Shown here one piece after another: positions 16,016 through 24,180 of a stretch of DNA of 46,044 nt; position 1 is the stretch's first letter; each line of letters starts with the position of its first letter. Source of the stretch: Oscillospiraceae bacterium. Its GTDB lineage: Bacteria; Bacillota; Clostridia; Oscillospirales; Acutalibacteraceae. Where the stretch lies: positions 1-46,044 of the forward strand of contig SVPL01000012.1 of the NCBI GenBank assembly GCA_015065925.1, read 5' to 3'. The translations under genes were made by a program, and so were the position numbers. A model generated the notes under the pieces. It saw only the letters and a program-made list of their open reading frames with translations. It made no database searches and was not told the origin of the DNA.

Positions 16016-17197
16016 ATGAAATATTATGCAACAAAAATTTCCGATAGAGGTAATATTGCCGTTGATGATACCATTCTTGTAAAGGGTGTTGAAGCAATGG
16101 CAGGTTCACGCATATTAGAGGGCTTTAAGCCTCTTTTCAGTGCTGAGGCTGTAACAAGACTTGAAGATAAAGGCTATACCGTTTCGGGCAAAACCAATGT
16201 CGGCGAGTTTGGGCTTGACCTTGTTGGTGAGTTTTCCTATTACGGCGAAAATGATGACACCTTAAAGGGTGCCGCCGCCGAGCTTGTAGCAACATCTGAG
16301 GTTGAAGCCGCCCTTGGCGTAGATGTAAACGGCAGTACAAGACGCGCCGCCGCTTTATCTAAGGTAGATTTTCTTAAACCCACCTATGGTACCGTTTCCA
16401 GATATGGAATTATTTCTACCGCCTCTTCGGGTGAGCAGTTAGGCGTTTACGCTAAGTCTACCGCCAAAATCAGCGAGATTATGGGTGTAATCGCAGGTCA
16501 CGACGAAAAGGACGGAACAAGCCTTAAAAAGGAGCTTGATTATACAGATAATGCCGATATTAAGGGCAAAAAGGTTTGCATTGTTAAGGAGCTTCTTGAC
16601 AAAGCCGACGATAAAACCGTTGCTTTGGTAAAGGCTTATGCCGAAAAGCTTCGTGCAAACGGTGTTATTGTAGAAGAAATTTCCTTTGATGCTTTTGACA
16701 CAGCAAACACCGCTTGGCAAATTCTTTATTCTGCCGAAACCTGTAATAATATTTCCCGTTATGACGGCGTTAAATACGGTCATCGTGCCGAGAATTATAA
16801 AAATATTGACGAGCTTTATGTTAATTCCCGAACCGAAGGCTTTAACTTCTTAACAAAGGCGGTTATTCTTTACGGCTCGGATGTGCTTTCTAAAACCCGT
16901 TATGACGATTGCTACGGAAAATCCCTTAAGGTGCGCCGTGTAATTTATGATAAATTTGAAGCCCTTATGAAGGATTATGATGCAGTTCTTACCCCCGCTT
17001 GCAGTAAAGCGAAATTTACGGCATATAGTATTGATGATGCTTTTTGCAAAGTATTTGAGGAGGGTGTGTTTACCGCAGTTTCTAATCTTATTGGTACTCC
17101 CGCTTTGGTTAGCGGCGGTGTACAGTTAATGGGTTGGCATTTTTCCGAAAGCACACTTCTTAGTCTTGCAGGCAGTACAGAAAGGATGGGTGAATAA
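16016..17197 (+). CDS. gatA: GatA-like amidotransferase subunit, short and catalytically degenerate
   Basis: 393 aa versus about 485 in GatA. Start at ATG 16016, 8 nt after GGGGAGG. Homology to GatA is clear in VKGVEAMAGSRILEGF, GYTVSGKTNVGEFG, FLKPTYGTVSRYGI, YDAVLTPA and LIGTPALVSGGVQLMG. The N-terminal ~65 residues are missing. Catalytic positions differ: IAIKDN is IAVDDT (Asp17 for Lys), the glycine/serine loop with the cis-Ser (GGSSGGS) reads LKGAAAE (84-89), and only the nucleophile-position Ser107 remains (NGSTR). GatA releases ammonia from glutamine for GatB; this version should not do so by the normal Ser-cisSer-Lys route. There is no room upstream for a missing N-terminus, and the frame is intact. 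Confidence 0.88.
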   Translation: MKYYATKISDRGNIAVDDTILVKGVEAMAGSRILEGFKPLFSAEAVTRLEDKGYTVSGKTNVGEFGLDLVGEFSYYGENDDTLKGAAAELVATSEVEAALGVDVNGSTRRAAALSKVDFLKPTYGTVSRYGIISTASSGEQLGVYAKSTAKISEIMGVIAGHDEKDGTSLKKELDYTDNADIKGKKVCIVKELLDKADDKTVALVKAYAEKLRANGVIVEEISFDAFDTANTAWQILYSAETCNNISRYDGVKYGHRAENYKNIDELYVNSRTEGFNFLTKAVILYGSDVLSKTRYDDCYGKSLKVRRVIYDKFEALMKDYDAVLTPACSKAKFTAYSIDDAFCKVFEEGVFTAVSNLIGTPALVSGGVQLMGWHFSESTLLSLAGSTERMGE

Positions 17198-17199
17198 TT

Positions 17200-18618
17200 A
17201 TGAATTATGAGCTTGTTATTGGTCTTGAAACTCATGTGGAGCTTAGCACCGAATCTAAAATTTTCTGTTCTTGCGGTGGCCATTCCTCACCCAAGGAGCC
17301 AAATGACTGTGTTTGTCCCGCTTGCTCGGGTATGCCCGGTATGCTCCCCGTAATGAACAAGCGCGTTGTTGAGCTTGCCGTTACTGCGGGTTTAATGCTT
17401 AACTGTGAGATTAGCCGTTACACCACATTTGACAAGAAAAATTATTACTATCCCGACCTTCCCTGCGCTTACCAGATAACACAGTTAAATCACCCCATCT
17501 GCACCAACGGTTTGGTTAATCTTAAAACCTCAGCAGGTAGCCGTGATATCAGAATTAAGCAAATCCATATGGAGGAGGACGCAGGTAAGCTTGTTCACGA
17601 GGGTAAATTCTCCTTTGTTGACTTCAACCGTACCAGCGTACCCCTTATTGAAATTGTTACTCAGCCCGATTTCAGAAGTGCTGAGGAGGTTGTTGCCTAT
17701 CTCACAAAGCTAAAATCAATGTTCCGTTCAAGCGGAATTTCCGAGTGTGAAGAAGGCGCAATGCGTTGTGATGTAAATATCTCTGTTCGTCCCGAGGGTA
17801 GCGAGGAGTTTGGTGTTCGTACCGAAATTAAGAATATGAGCTCCTTAGAGGCTATTGAAAAGGCTATCCGCTATGAGTCACAGCGTCATATGGATGCCCT
17901 TGAGTTTGAAACCGAGGAGCTTGTTCAGGAAACCAGACGCTTTGATGATGTAAGCGGTAAAACCTTTGCAATGCGTAATAAGGAAACCGAAGCCGATTAT
18001 CGTTATTTCCCCGACGCTAACATTATGCCTATTATTATCGACGACGAGTGGTTGGAGCAGATTAAATCTGCAAAGCCTGTTGCCGTTGACGAAAAGGCTG
18101 AAGGCTACAGAGAAGCAGGTATATCTGAAAAAGAGATTGAAATGATTATTTCAAACTTTAAAATCAGCAAGCTTCTTGATGACACCATTGCCCTTGGCTG
18201 TAACGCTAAGGATAGCGCCGTTTGGATTTTAACCGACTGCGCAGGTATTTTGCGTAAGGACGGCAAAACTTTAAATGAGTTAGAAGTAACCGCCGAGCAA
18301 TTATCTGCCATTATTAAAATGGTTGATAGCGGTGATATTAACCGTACTGCGGGTAGAAAAATTCTTATTGCAGTAATCGAGGATGGGGTAGACCCCGTTC
18401 AATACTGCAAGGAGCAAGGGCTTGACCGCAAGGTGGATATGAGCGCAATCGAAGCCGTTATTGACGAGGTTATAGCCGCCAATCCCACCGCCGTTGCCGA
18501 TTATAAGGGCGGTAAGGAAAAGGCTTTGCAGGCAATCTTTGGTGCCTGTATGCGTCAGCTTAAGGGCGCAGGCGACCCCGCCACCATTAAAGCAACCTTA
18601 GTGCAAAAATTAAAATAA
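17200..18618 (+). CDS. gatB: Aspartyl/glutamyl-tRNA amidotransferase subunit B
   Basis: 472 aa, full length. GatB phosphorylates and amidates the misacylated Asp or Glu on tRNA. Seen: YELVIGLETHVEL at the start, a zinc site CSC...CVCPACSG (residues about 27-45), KNYYYPDLP, HMEEDAGKL, and DFNRTSVPLIEIVTQPD, the kinase/amidation active-site region. The C-terminal helical/YqeY domain that binds the tRNA elbow is complete. It starts 2 nt after the gatA stop, with AAAGGA in the end of gatA, so translation is coupled. Because glnS is present at 28.3 kb, the likely substrate is Asp-tRNA(Asn). Confidence 0.96.
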   Translation: MNYELVIGLETHVELSTESKIFCSCGGHSSPKEPNDCVCPACSGMPGMLPVMNKRVVELAVTAGLMLNCEISRYTTFDKKNYYYPDLPCAYQITQLNHPICTNGLVNLKTSAGSRDIRIKQIHMEEDAGKLVHEGKFSFVDFNRTSVPLIEIVTQPDFRSAEEVVAYLTKLKSMFRSSGISECEEGAMRCDVNISVRPEGSEEFGVRTEIKNMSSLEAIEKAIRYESQRHMDALEFETEELVQETRRFDDVSGKTFAMRNKETEADYRYFPDANIMPIIIDDEWLEQIKSAKPVAVDEKAEGYREAGISEKEIEMIISNFKISKLLDDTIALGCNAKDSAVWILTDCAGILRKDGKTLNELEVTAEQLSAIIKMVDSGDINRTAGRKILIAVIEDGVDPVQYCKEQGLDRKVDMSAIEAVIDEVIAANPTAVADYKGGKEKALQAIFGACMRQLKGAGDPATIKATLVQKLK

Positions 18619-18640
18619 CAGGTAAAACTAAATAATATTT

Positions 18641-18684
18641 AAACCCAACCGTGCTCAAGCTTGAGTGCGGTTGGGTTTTTATTT
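18641..18684. terminator. Terminator of the aspS-gatA-gatB operon
   Basis: AAACCCAACCG and CGGTTGGGTTT pair around a GC-rich loop containing CTCAAGCTTGAG, followed by a T-tract. It serves both this operon and the convergent flavin reductase gene. Confidence 0.85.
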
Positions 18685-19194
18685 TTATTCTTTTACAAGG
18701 GCTTTTTCGATTTTACCGTAAAACATTGTGTGATAATCCTCATTTGGGTACCATTTTGTTTTTATATCTTCATCCAAAAATGCCGAACTGTCTAAATCCT
18801 GAACATAAACCTTTTTGCAAATAAGCACAAGTCTTGCCTCATCAAAATAGGGCGCATTTGTTTCTTCATCAAATAGGGGGGTAAGACCTGTTTTTTCGGT
18901 TTTGTTTACATCTCTGCCCGACTCTTTTCCACATACTGTGTGGATTTTTTTATCATCCCCATAAAAGGAGAGGGTGAAATAATCCTTTTCCTTTAAAAAT
19001 TCCATTGTGTAGCGCCCCGGACGCACGGCAGCTATTGCCATAGGTGAACCCCACATAACTCCCGCAAAGCCCCAGCTTGCCGTCATCATATTGTATTTGT
19101 TTTGGTCACCTGCCGAAATAAGCATCCATTCGTCACCAATGTTTTTTATAAAATTTTCGTTTATTTCGGTTACATTAATCTCTTTAAAGCTCAT
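18685..19194 (-). CDS. Flavin reductase-like FMN-binding protein
   Basis: 169 aa with the split-barrel FMN-binding fold of the flavin reductase family: NMMTASWGFAGVMWGSPMAIAAVRPGRYT near residues 35-65, then DYFTLSFYG and CGKESGRDVNKTEKTGL. Such proteins bind FMN and pass electrons to flavin or other acceptors in the cytoplasm. The specific partner is unknown. SD AAGGGG before ATG 19194. It follows the TrpR-like gene in the same direction but a hairpin lies between them. Confidence 0.88.
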   Translation of the reverse strand: MSFKEINVTEINENFIKNIGDEWMLISAGDQNKYNMMTASWGFAGVMWGSPMAIAAVRPGRYTMEFLKEKDYFTLSFYGDDKKIHTVCGKESGRDVNKTEKTGLTPLFDEETNAPYFDEARLVLICKKVYVQDLDSSAFLDEDIKTKWYPNEDYHTMFYGKIEKALVKE

Positions 19195-19220
19195 AATTAT
19201 ACCCCTTAAAATTTATATTT

Positions 19221-19259
19221 AAAATGCCGCACATTTTATAATATGCGGCAAATTTTTTC
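19221..19259. terminator. Hairpin downstream of the TrpR-like gene
   Basis: TGCCGCA (19225-19231) and TGCGGCA (19244-19250) form a short stem with A/T tracts on both sides; on the minus strand it would end the TrpR-like transcript. Confidence 0.65.
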
Positions 19260-19260
19260 T

Positions 19261-19554
19261 TTATTTATTTTCTTCTTCCAATCGGGAAAAAACAATATCG
19301 TAGCCTTCGCTTCCATACATTAATGAACGGTTAACACGGCTGATTGTGGCGGTAGAGGCACCTGTATCGGCAACGATTTTGCTATAAAGCTGTTTGTTTT
19401 TAAGCATTTTTGCAACCTCAAGGCGTTGGGCGATTGCCTTAATTTCCTTAATGGTGCAAACATCCTCGAAAAACTTGTAACATTCCTCAACCGTTTCAAG
19501 GGTTAAAATTGCCTTAAAAAGGTCGTCGGTCATTTCATTTTTAATATTTATCAT
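19261..19554 (-). CDS. TrpR-related DNA-binding protein, YerC/YecD family
   Basis: 97 aa, all helical, matching the YerC/YecD branch of the TrpR superfamily: LFKAILTLETVEECYKFFEDVCT, then IKAIAQRLEVAKML and the HTH YSKIVADTGASTATISRVNRSL. The family is widespread in Firmicutes and is not tied to tryptophan. The start follows GGAGG. No partner gene is co-transcribed, so targets are not visible. Confidence 0.92.
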   Translation of the reverse strand: MINIKNEMTDDLFKAILTLETVEECYKFFEDVCTIKEIKAIAQRLEVAKMLKNKQLYSKIVADTGASTATISRVNRSLMYGSEGYDIVFSRLEEENK

Positions 19555-19659
19555 AATAAGCCTCCGAAAATCGGTGAATTATCACAGTTTAAAGCGGTGA
19601 TGTATCATTATATTAACACATTAAAGCGTAAAAGTCAACCACAAAAACACCTAATACAC

Positions 19660-19688
19660 TTGAAAAGATTTTACTATTGTGATATACT
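19660..19688 (+). promoter_or_regulatory. Promoter of the GH28 gene
   Basis: TTGAAA (19660-19665), 17-nt spacer, TATACT (19683-19688). Confidence 0.7.
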
Positions 19689-19719
19689 GAAACCAATCCA
19701 ATAAAAAGGGATGATTTTT

Positions 19720-21060
19720 ATGTTTAATATTTTAGATTACGGTGCGGTGAGCGATGGCAAAACCCTTTGTCGTGATGCCTTTCAAAGGGCTATAAATGAC
19801 TGTGCAAAGGCAGGGGGCGGCACAGTTTATGTGCCAAACGGCAGATACCTTTTAGGCACCGTCTTTTTAAAGGATAATGTGCATATTCACCTTGATGCCG
19901 GGGCTTTGATTTTAGGCAGCACCGATTTAAAAAACGATTTTGCACCCGATGAAGCCATACCTTATGCCGTTTATCAGGATGCTTCCCACACCTTTTTCCA
20001 CCATAGCCTTTTTGTAGCAGAGGGATGTAAAAATATCTCGGTTACGGGCTCAGGCAGAATAGATATGCAAAGCAAGTACGAAAGCGACGATTTCACCCCT
20101 GTTCGCGGCATTGGAGTTTGCCCTAAAGGAACCTTCAGAGGGGCAAAGGTTATTGCCTTTAAGGAATGTACCGATGTAGTTTTAAAGGATTTTTCTCTTT
20201 ATAACGCTACCGACCTTGCTATATACCTTGCAGGGTGTGAGGATATAAGGGTAGGCGGTCTTTTAATCGACACCCACATTGACGGAATAAATATTGACTG
20301 CTCAAAAAATACAGTTATATCCGATTGCATTATTAAAAGCGGTGATGACGGTATTGTGCCTAAAAGCTCCTATGTTTTGGGCAGAAAGCAGTTAACCGAA
20401 AACTTGGTTGTTACCAACTGTATTGTGTCAAGCGAATGTAATGCAATTAAACTAGGTACTGAATCCAACGGCGGATTTAAAAATATTACGGTTAGCAACT
20501 GCGCCATATATGATACTCGTTCGGTTGGTCTTTCGGTGGAGGCGGTTGACGGTGGCGAAATTGACGGCGTAACCTTTACCAACATCACAATGAATAATGT
20601 GGGTTGCCCGTTTTTCGTGATAATCGGCAACAGGGCAAGAGGGCCCGAGGGCACAGGCATTGGCAGTATTAAAAATGTTAAAATAAGCCATATTATCCAT
20701 ACAGGTCCTTATAGCGAAATTCCAAGAAAAAGAGGCCCCTATTACAGACATTTGGAAACCCTTCCCTTTAATCATCAGGCGGGAATGGTTGTGGGACTAC
20801 CCGACCATCCTATCCAAAATATCCGTTTAGAGGATATTTATTTGCAGATGAATGGGGGAGAGCAAGTGACTCCTAACACGGTTCCTGAAAATCCCAAGGG
20901 CTACCCCGACGCAAATATTTTCGGCACCCTTAATTCATACGGATTTTTTATAAGACACGCTAAAAATGTTAAGGCTGTAGATATAAAAGCCGAGGTTATA
21001 AATCCCGACGCAAGACCCGAAATCACCCTGGATGATGTAGAAAATTTTGAAAGAATATAA
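19720..21060 (+). CDS. Glycoside hydrolase family 28 (polygalacturonase-like)
   Basis: 446 aa from ATG 19720, about 9 nt after AAAAAGGGA; the in-frame ATG at 19711 touches the SD. A right-handed beta-helix is suggested by many short I/V-rich repeats. GH28 landmarks: FNILDYGAVSDG, GGGTVYVPNGRYLLGTV, HIDGINIDCSKN and KSGDDGIVPKSS, containing the catalytic aspartates. The usual HG and RIK motifs are replaced (SECNAIKLGTES, GLSVEAVDG), as in divergent gut GH28 enzymes, so pectin backbone cleavage is not certain. There is no signal peptide, suggesting it acts on imported oligosaccharides. The gene ends at a bidirectional hairpin. Confidence 0.9.
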   Translation: MFNILDYGAVSDGKTLCRDAFQRAINDCAKAGGGTVYVPNGRYLLGTVFLKDNVHIHLDAGALILGSTDLKNDFAPDEAIPYAVYQDASHTFFHHSLFVAEGCKNISVTGSGRIDMQSKYESDDFTPVRGIGVCPKGTFRGAKVIAFKECTDVVLKDFSLYNATDLAIYLAGCEDIRVGGLLIDTHIDGINIDCSKNTVISDCIIKSGDDGIVPKSSYVLGRKQLTENLVVTNCIVSSECNAIKLGTESNGGFKNITVSNCAIYDTRSVGLSVEAVDGGEIDGVTFTNITMNNVGCPFFVIIGNRARGPEGTGIGSIKNVKISHIIHTGPYSEIPRKRGPYYRHLETLPFNHQAGMVVGLPDHPIQNIRLEDIYLQMNGGEQVTPNTVPENPKGYPDANIFGTLNSYGFFIRHAKNVKAVDIKAEVINPDARPEITLDDVENFERI

Positions 21061-21075
21061 ATAGTTAATTGAAAT

Positions 21076-21116
21076 AACAGGGAAGAAGTGAAATTTGCTC
21101 ACTTCTTCCCTGTTTT
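21076..21116. terminator. Terminator of the GH28 gene
   Basis: AACAGGGAAGAAGTG pairs with CACTTCTTCCCTGTT, followed by TT. It has nearly the same stem as the serS terminator at 2205-2247. Confidence 0.85.
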
Positions 21117-21155
21117 AGATGGTTGATATTAGACTATAGATGCTAGATAATTAAA

Positions 21156-21314
21156 CCGATAAATTGTAGTTTGAAAGGCCGTTGGCATTTCAAACTTGTA
21201 GGGAACAACCTATGTGTTGTTCCGCATAATTACCGCATTTTTTCACGGAACGACACGCAGGTCGTTCCCTACATCTGTTTAATACAATCTCATTTTCAAA
21301 TTTCAATTTATCGG
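21156..21314. repeat. Nested palindromic element, copy 3
   Basis: The ends are perfect inverted repeats, CCGATAAATTG and CAATTTATCGG. The left part has TTTGAAAGGC and a TTTCAAA return arm. The 75-bp core (21198-21272) has stems GGAACAAC/GTTGTTCC and GGAACGAC/GTCGTTCC. Orientation as copy 2. To its right (21315-21384) lies a further degenerate unit with TTGCGAAACG...CGTTTCAACCCCCAATTTATCGG, which is the reverse complement of the left flank of copy 1. Together they fill the gap between GH28 and the GH63-like gene. Confidence 0.85.
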
Positions 21315-21384
21315 TTAATAATTTTCAATTTCCTATTTTCAATTTGCGAAACGCCACGCGTTTCAACCCCCAATTTATCGGGTG

Positions 21385-23094
21385 TTAATTTTTTGCATCC
21401 CTTTTAAGCTCGTTATGTAAAAGGTCTAAACAAATGGTATTGCTCCATCCGTAATCGCGAACCGATTGATACCTTATGTTAAAATCATAAGGCTCAAAAA
21501 CCGCACCCTTGCGGTCTAATGTAGCGGGGGAGGAGAGATTATCAGGGTCATAATATTCAAAAACAGTTCCGCTTTTTTTGTACCAGTAATTTAAAGAGCG
21601 GACGGTTTTTTGTGCAATTTCTGTTGCTAAGGAACTGTAACCACAGTTTTCTAACCCCTTTATTACCATATAATTATAGTTAAGCCATACGGGACCTCGC
21701 CACATATCACTACTGTAATTTGAGTCTTGCTTAGAAACTGAGGGTATTGGCATTTCGGTGTAAAAACGAGTTTTGTCCGTAAGGTGTCTGATTAGTTTTT
21801 CGGTTTGGTTTGAGTCGCATATTCCCGCTAAAATGGGCAGAAATGAGGCAACTGTCCATATTTTTTGAAGTTTATTGTTGTTTATATCAAAATCAAAATA
21901 AAATCCGTCCTTTTCGCTCCAAAGCTTTTGGTTTATATCATTTTTGATTTTTTCATACCATTCATTAAAAAAGGCTTCGTTTTCAGCATCTTCAAGTATG
22001 CCCGCAATTTTTGCCATAATCCTTGTTTCATTAGCCATAAAGCAAGAAAAATCTATGGCTTCAAGAACGGTATCCTTATCAAAACGTGGAGAATTATCCA
22101 TACCGCTTTCACCACAACGGCATAGCGAATAATCTTCTGTAAACCAAGTATATAATTCTTTTTCACCTTTTTTACGATTATTGGCGCACCATAAAAGGAA
22201 TTTTTTGTTTTTTTGGGAAACTTCCTTTAAAAATTCTTTGTTTTGGCTTTTTTCATAAACCAAATATGCACCCCAGCCAATTACGGGAGGTTGCGTAACA
22301 TAAGACTCCACTTCTACACCTGCCATATGGGGAATAAAGCCGTTTTCCTTTTGCGCGTAAAATATATCTAGTATTAAATCTTCAGCTAAACTATGGTTTA
22401 TGTTGCGGTAGCCGACACTGTGAAAAACCGAATCCCAAAGCCATAAATATTTATGGGGAAGTCGGTCGGGTGTAGACCATATTTTTTTAAGTCTGCCCTC
22501 GGGGGAATAAAGCTGACTTTTCATTACCGATAAGCATTTTGAATAAAGCATAGAATATTCATTATCCTCGCTTAAAAAATTAAGCTCATATATTTTTAGC
22601 CTTTGTTTTATAAGCCTTGGAATATCGGCTTCAATTCCTTTATTTAAAAGGTTTATAACTGCCTCTTTGGAATGTCCAAAAGCAAAAGCAAATTTATTGC
22701 CCCTTTTTAAAATGCCCGTAAATTCTCCATTATTAGTATTTTGAATATTACAGTCCTTTAGTTTTTCTACAGTATGTTCACCCTCGGTTGTAACGGTAAA
22801 ATAACTATCACCTGCAGTATTGCCTACAATTAAATGTCTGTTCGCGTAAATAATGTTTATATCATTGGCTTTGGTGGAAAGAGTAATAATATCACTTGCA
22901 ACTGTTTTAAATTTAGGTAAATCCTTGCGTTTTAGATTAACCAGTATAAGTTCACGTTTTATTTTAGTTTCAAAGCGTATGCCGATTTTATCTGCGCATA
23001 AATATCCAACAAAATCATCACTGCAAAAGGAGTCACCGTCTAAAGCCGAAAAAGCAAAAAGCTGACCCCCACTCCAAATGTTAGGTGTAATCAT
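21385..23094 (-). CDS. GH63-like (MGH1-type) glycoside hydrolase
   Basis: 569 aa. The second half is an (alpha/alpha)6 barrel of the glucosidase-I/trehalase-like clan: YLWLWDSVFHSVGYR, YAQKENGFIPHMAG, ESGMDNSPRFD and MWRGPVWLNYNYMVIKGL, the latter two carrying the candidate acid and base. The first ~180 residues form a beta-sandwich-like domain. No signal peptide, so it acts inside the cell on imported glycans. SD GGAGG precedes ATG 23094. The gene is divergent from an AraC regulator, probably its activator. The linkage cleaved cannot be read from sequence. Confidence 0.85.
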   Translation of the reverse strand: MITPNIWSGGQLFAFSALDGDSFCSDDFVGYLCADKIGIRFETKIKRELILVNLKRKDLPKFKTVASDIITLSTKANDINIIYANRHLIVGNTAGDSYFTVTTEGEHTVEKLKDCNIQNTNNGEFTGILKRGNKFAFAFGHSKEAVINLLNKGIEADIPRLIKQRLKIYELNFLSEDNEYSMLYSKCLSVMKSQLYSPEGRLKKIWSTPDRLPHKYLWLWDSVFHSVGYRNINHSLAEDLILDIFYAQKENGFIPHMAGVEVESYVTQPPVIGWGAYLVYEKSQNKEFLKEVSQKNKKFLLWCANNRKKGEKELYTWFTEDYSLCRCGESGMDNSPRFDKDTVLEAIDFSCFMANETRIMAKIAGILEDAENEAFFNEWYEKIKNDINQKLWSEKDGFYFDFDINNNKLQKIWTVASFLPILAGICDSNQTEKLIRHLTDKTRFYTEMPIPSVSKQDSNYSSDMWRGPVWLNYNYMVIKGLENCGYSSLATEIAQKTVRSLNYWYKKSGTVFEYYDPDNLSSPATLDRKGAVFEPYDFNIRYQSVRDYGWSNTICLDLLHNELKRDAKN

Positions 23095-23218
23095 TTTTTA
23101 AACCTCCGTTGACACAAAAATGTTTTTATTATATAATAATTATATCTAAATAAATTTTATAAAAATATACAAAAATCTAAAAAATTTAGCACAATTTCGA
23201 TTTATTGGTGGTGTTTAA

Positions 23219-24064
23219 ATGATAGGCAAATATAAGTTTGAAAAATTTAAGGATGTTAATTTCCCTGTTTATTCTTCAACTCAAAGGGGGAGTGGGATGA
23301 TTGTAATTCCACATTATCACGAGTTTGCCGAGCTTATAAAAATTAAAAACGGTAGTGTAGACATTATAATAAACACAGAAAAAATTTTATGCAAAAAGGG
23401 GGATATTGTTTTTGTTCCGCCTTATTGTGTACATAATGTATACGGAATTACAGACAATACCGAAATTACAGGACTTGTTTTTGATTTTAACCTTATTACT
23501 GTTGATGTTTGTGGCTACAGCGTAAAAGAAATACTTAAAAAAGAAGTCATAAAGCAGTATGTTGTTTCTGAAAGCAACGATATATATAAGCATTTAAACA
23601 ATAGCTTTTTAAATGCTGTTGAGCTTTATGCTCTTGAGTGCAACACCTATAAAATGCAAATGCTATCTCTGCTTTTAAATATTTGTACTGCTCTTGTAAA
23701 TAATTATTTTTCCAAAAAGGATTTCAAAAGCTTTAACAGACTTCAACCTGTTTTTGAGTACATCGAAAAGCATTTAGAACAAAATATTAAAATATCACAG
23801 CTCAGTGAAAGCATTAATGTGTGTGACGATTATCTTATCAGGCTTTTTAAAGAAGCTACAAACAAAACCCCTATAAGCTATATTAATGATTTGCGACTGC
23901 AAAAGGCGATTAAGCTTTTAATAAATACAGATTTATCCATAACCGAAATTGCCTATAAGGTTGGCTTTTGCGACCTTAATTATGCCTCCAGACTTTTCAG
24001 GCAAAAGCTGGGTGTTACGGCGGGACAATACCGAAAAATAAGTAAAGATAATAAAAATATTTAA
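23219..24064 (+). CDS. AraC-family regulator with N-terminal cupin
   Basis: 281 aa. A cupin sugar-sensing domain fills residues about 10-150 (HYHEFAELIKIKNGSVDIIIN; GDIVFVPPYCVHNV). The C-terminal double HTH (about 175-275) shows IKISQLSESINVCDDYLIRLFKEAT and the signature LSITEIAYKVGFCDLNYASRLFRQKLGVTAGQYRK. Its gene is divergent from the GH63-like gene across 124 bp, the common arrangement for a regulator of an adjacent glycan gene. Ligand unknown. Confidence 0.93.
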   Translation: MIGKYKFEKFKDVNFPVYSSTQRGSGMIVIPHYHEFAELIKIKNGSVDIIINTEKILCKKGDIVFVPPYCVHNVYGITDNTEITGLVFDFNLITVDVCGYSVKEILKKEVIKQYVVSESNDIYKHLNNSFLNAVELYALECNTYKMQMLSLLLNICTALVNNYFSKKDFKSFNRLQPVFEYIEKHLEQNIKISQLSESINVCDDYLIRLFKEATNKTPISYINDLRLQKAIKLLINTDLSITEIAYKVGFCDLNYASRLFRQKLGVTAGQYRKISKDNKNI

Positions 24065-24113
24065 AATTACCTAAAAAAAGCATTTATTTTTTTTAAAAAA
24101 ATTCAAAAAACAC

Positions 24114-24142
24114 TTGTAATTTGCTTTAGAATTTGCGATAAT
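24114..24142 (+). promoter_or_regulatory. Promoter of the gltX cluster
   Basis: TTGTAA (24114-24119), 17-nt spacer, GATAAT (24137-24142). Confidence 0.6.
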
Positions 24143-24180
24143 AGTTATAATTATAATGATGTATAAAGGGGAAGTGTGTA

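Noticed and set aside
16000-16016. gatA truncated by a frameshift or sequencing error
   Set aside because: The start has a strong SD directly after the aspS stop, leaving no space for the missing N-terminus, and the catalytic changes are spread through an intact frame.
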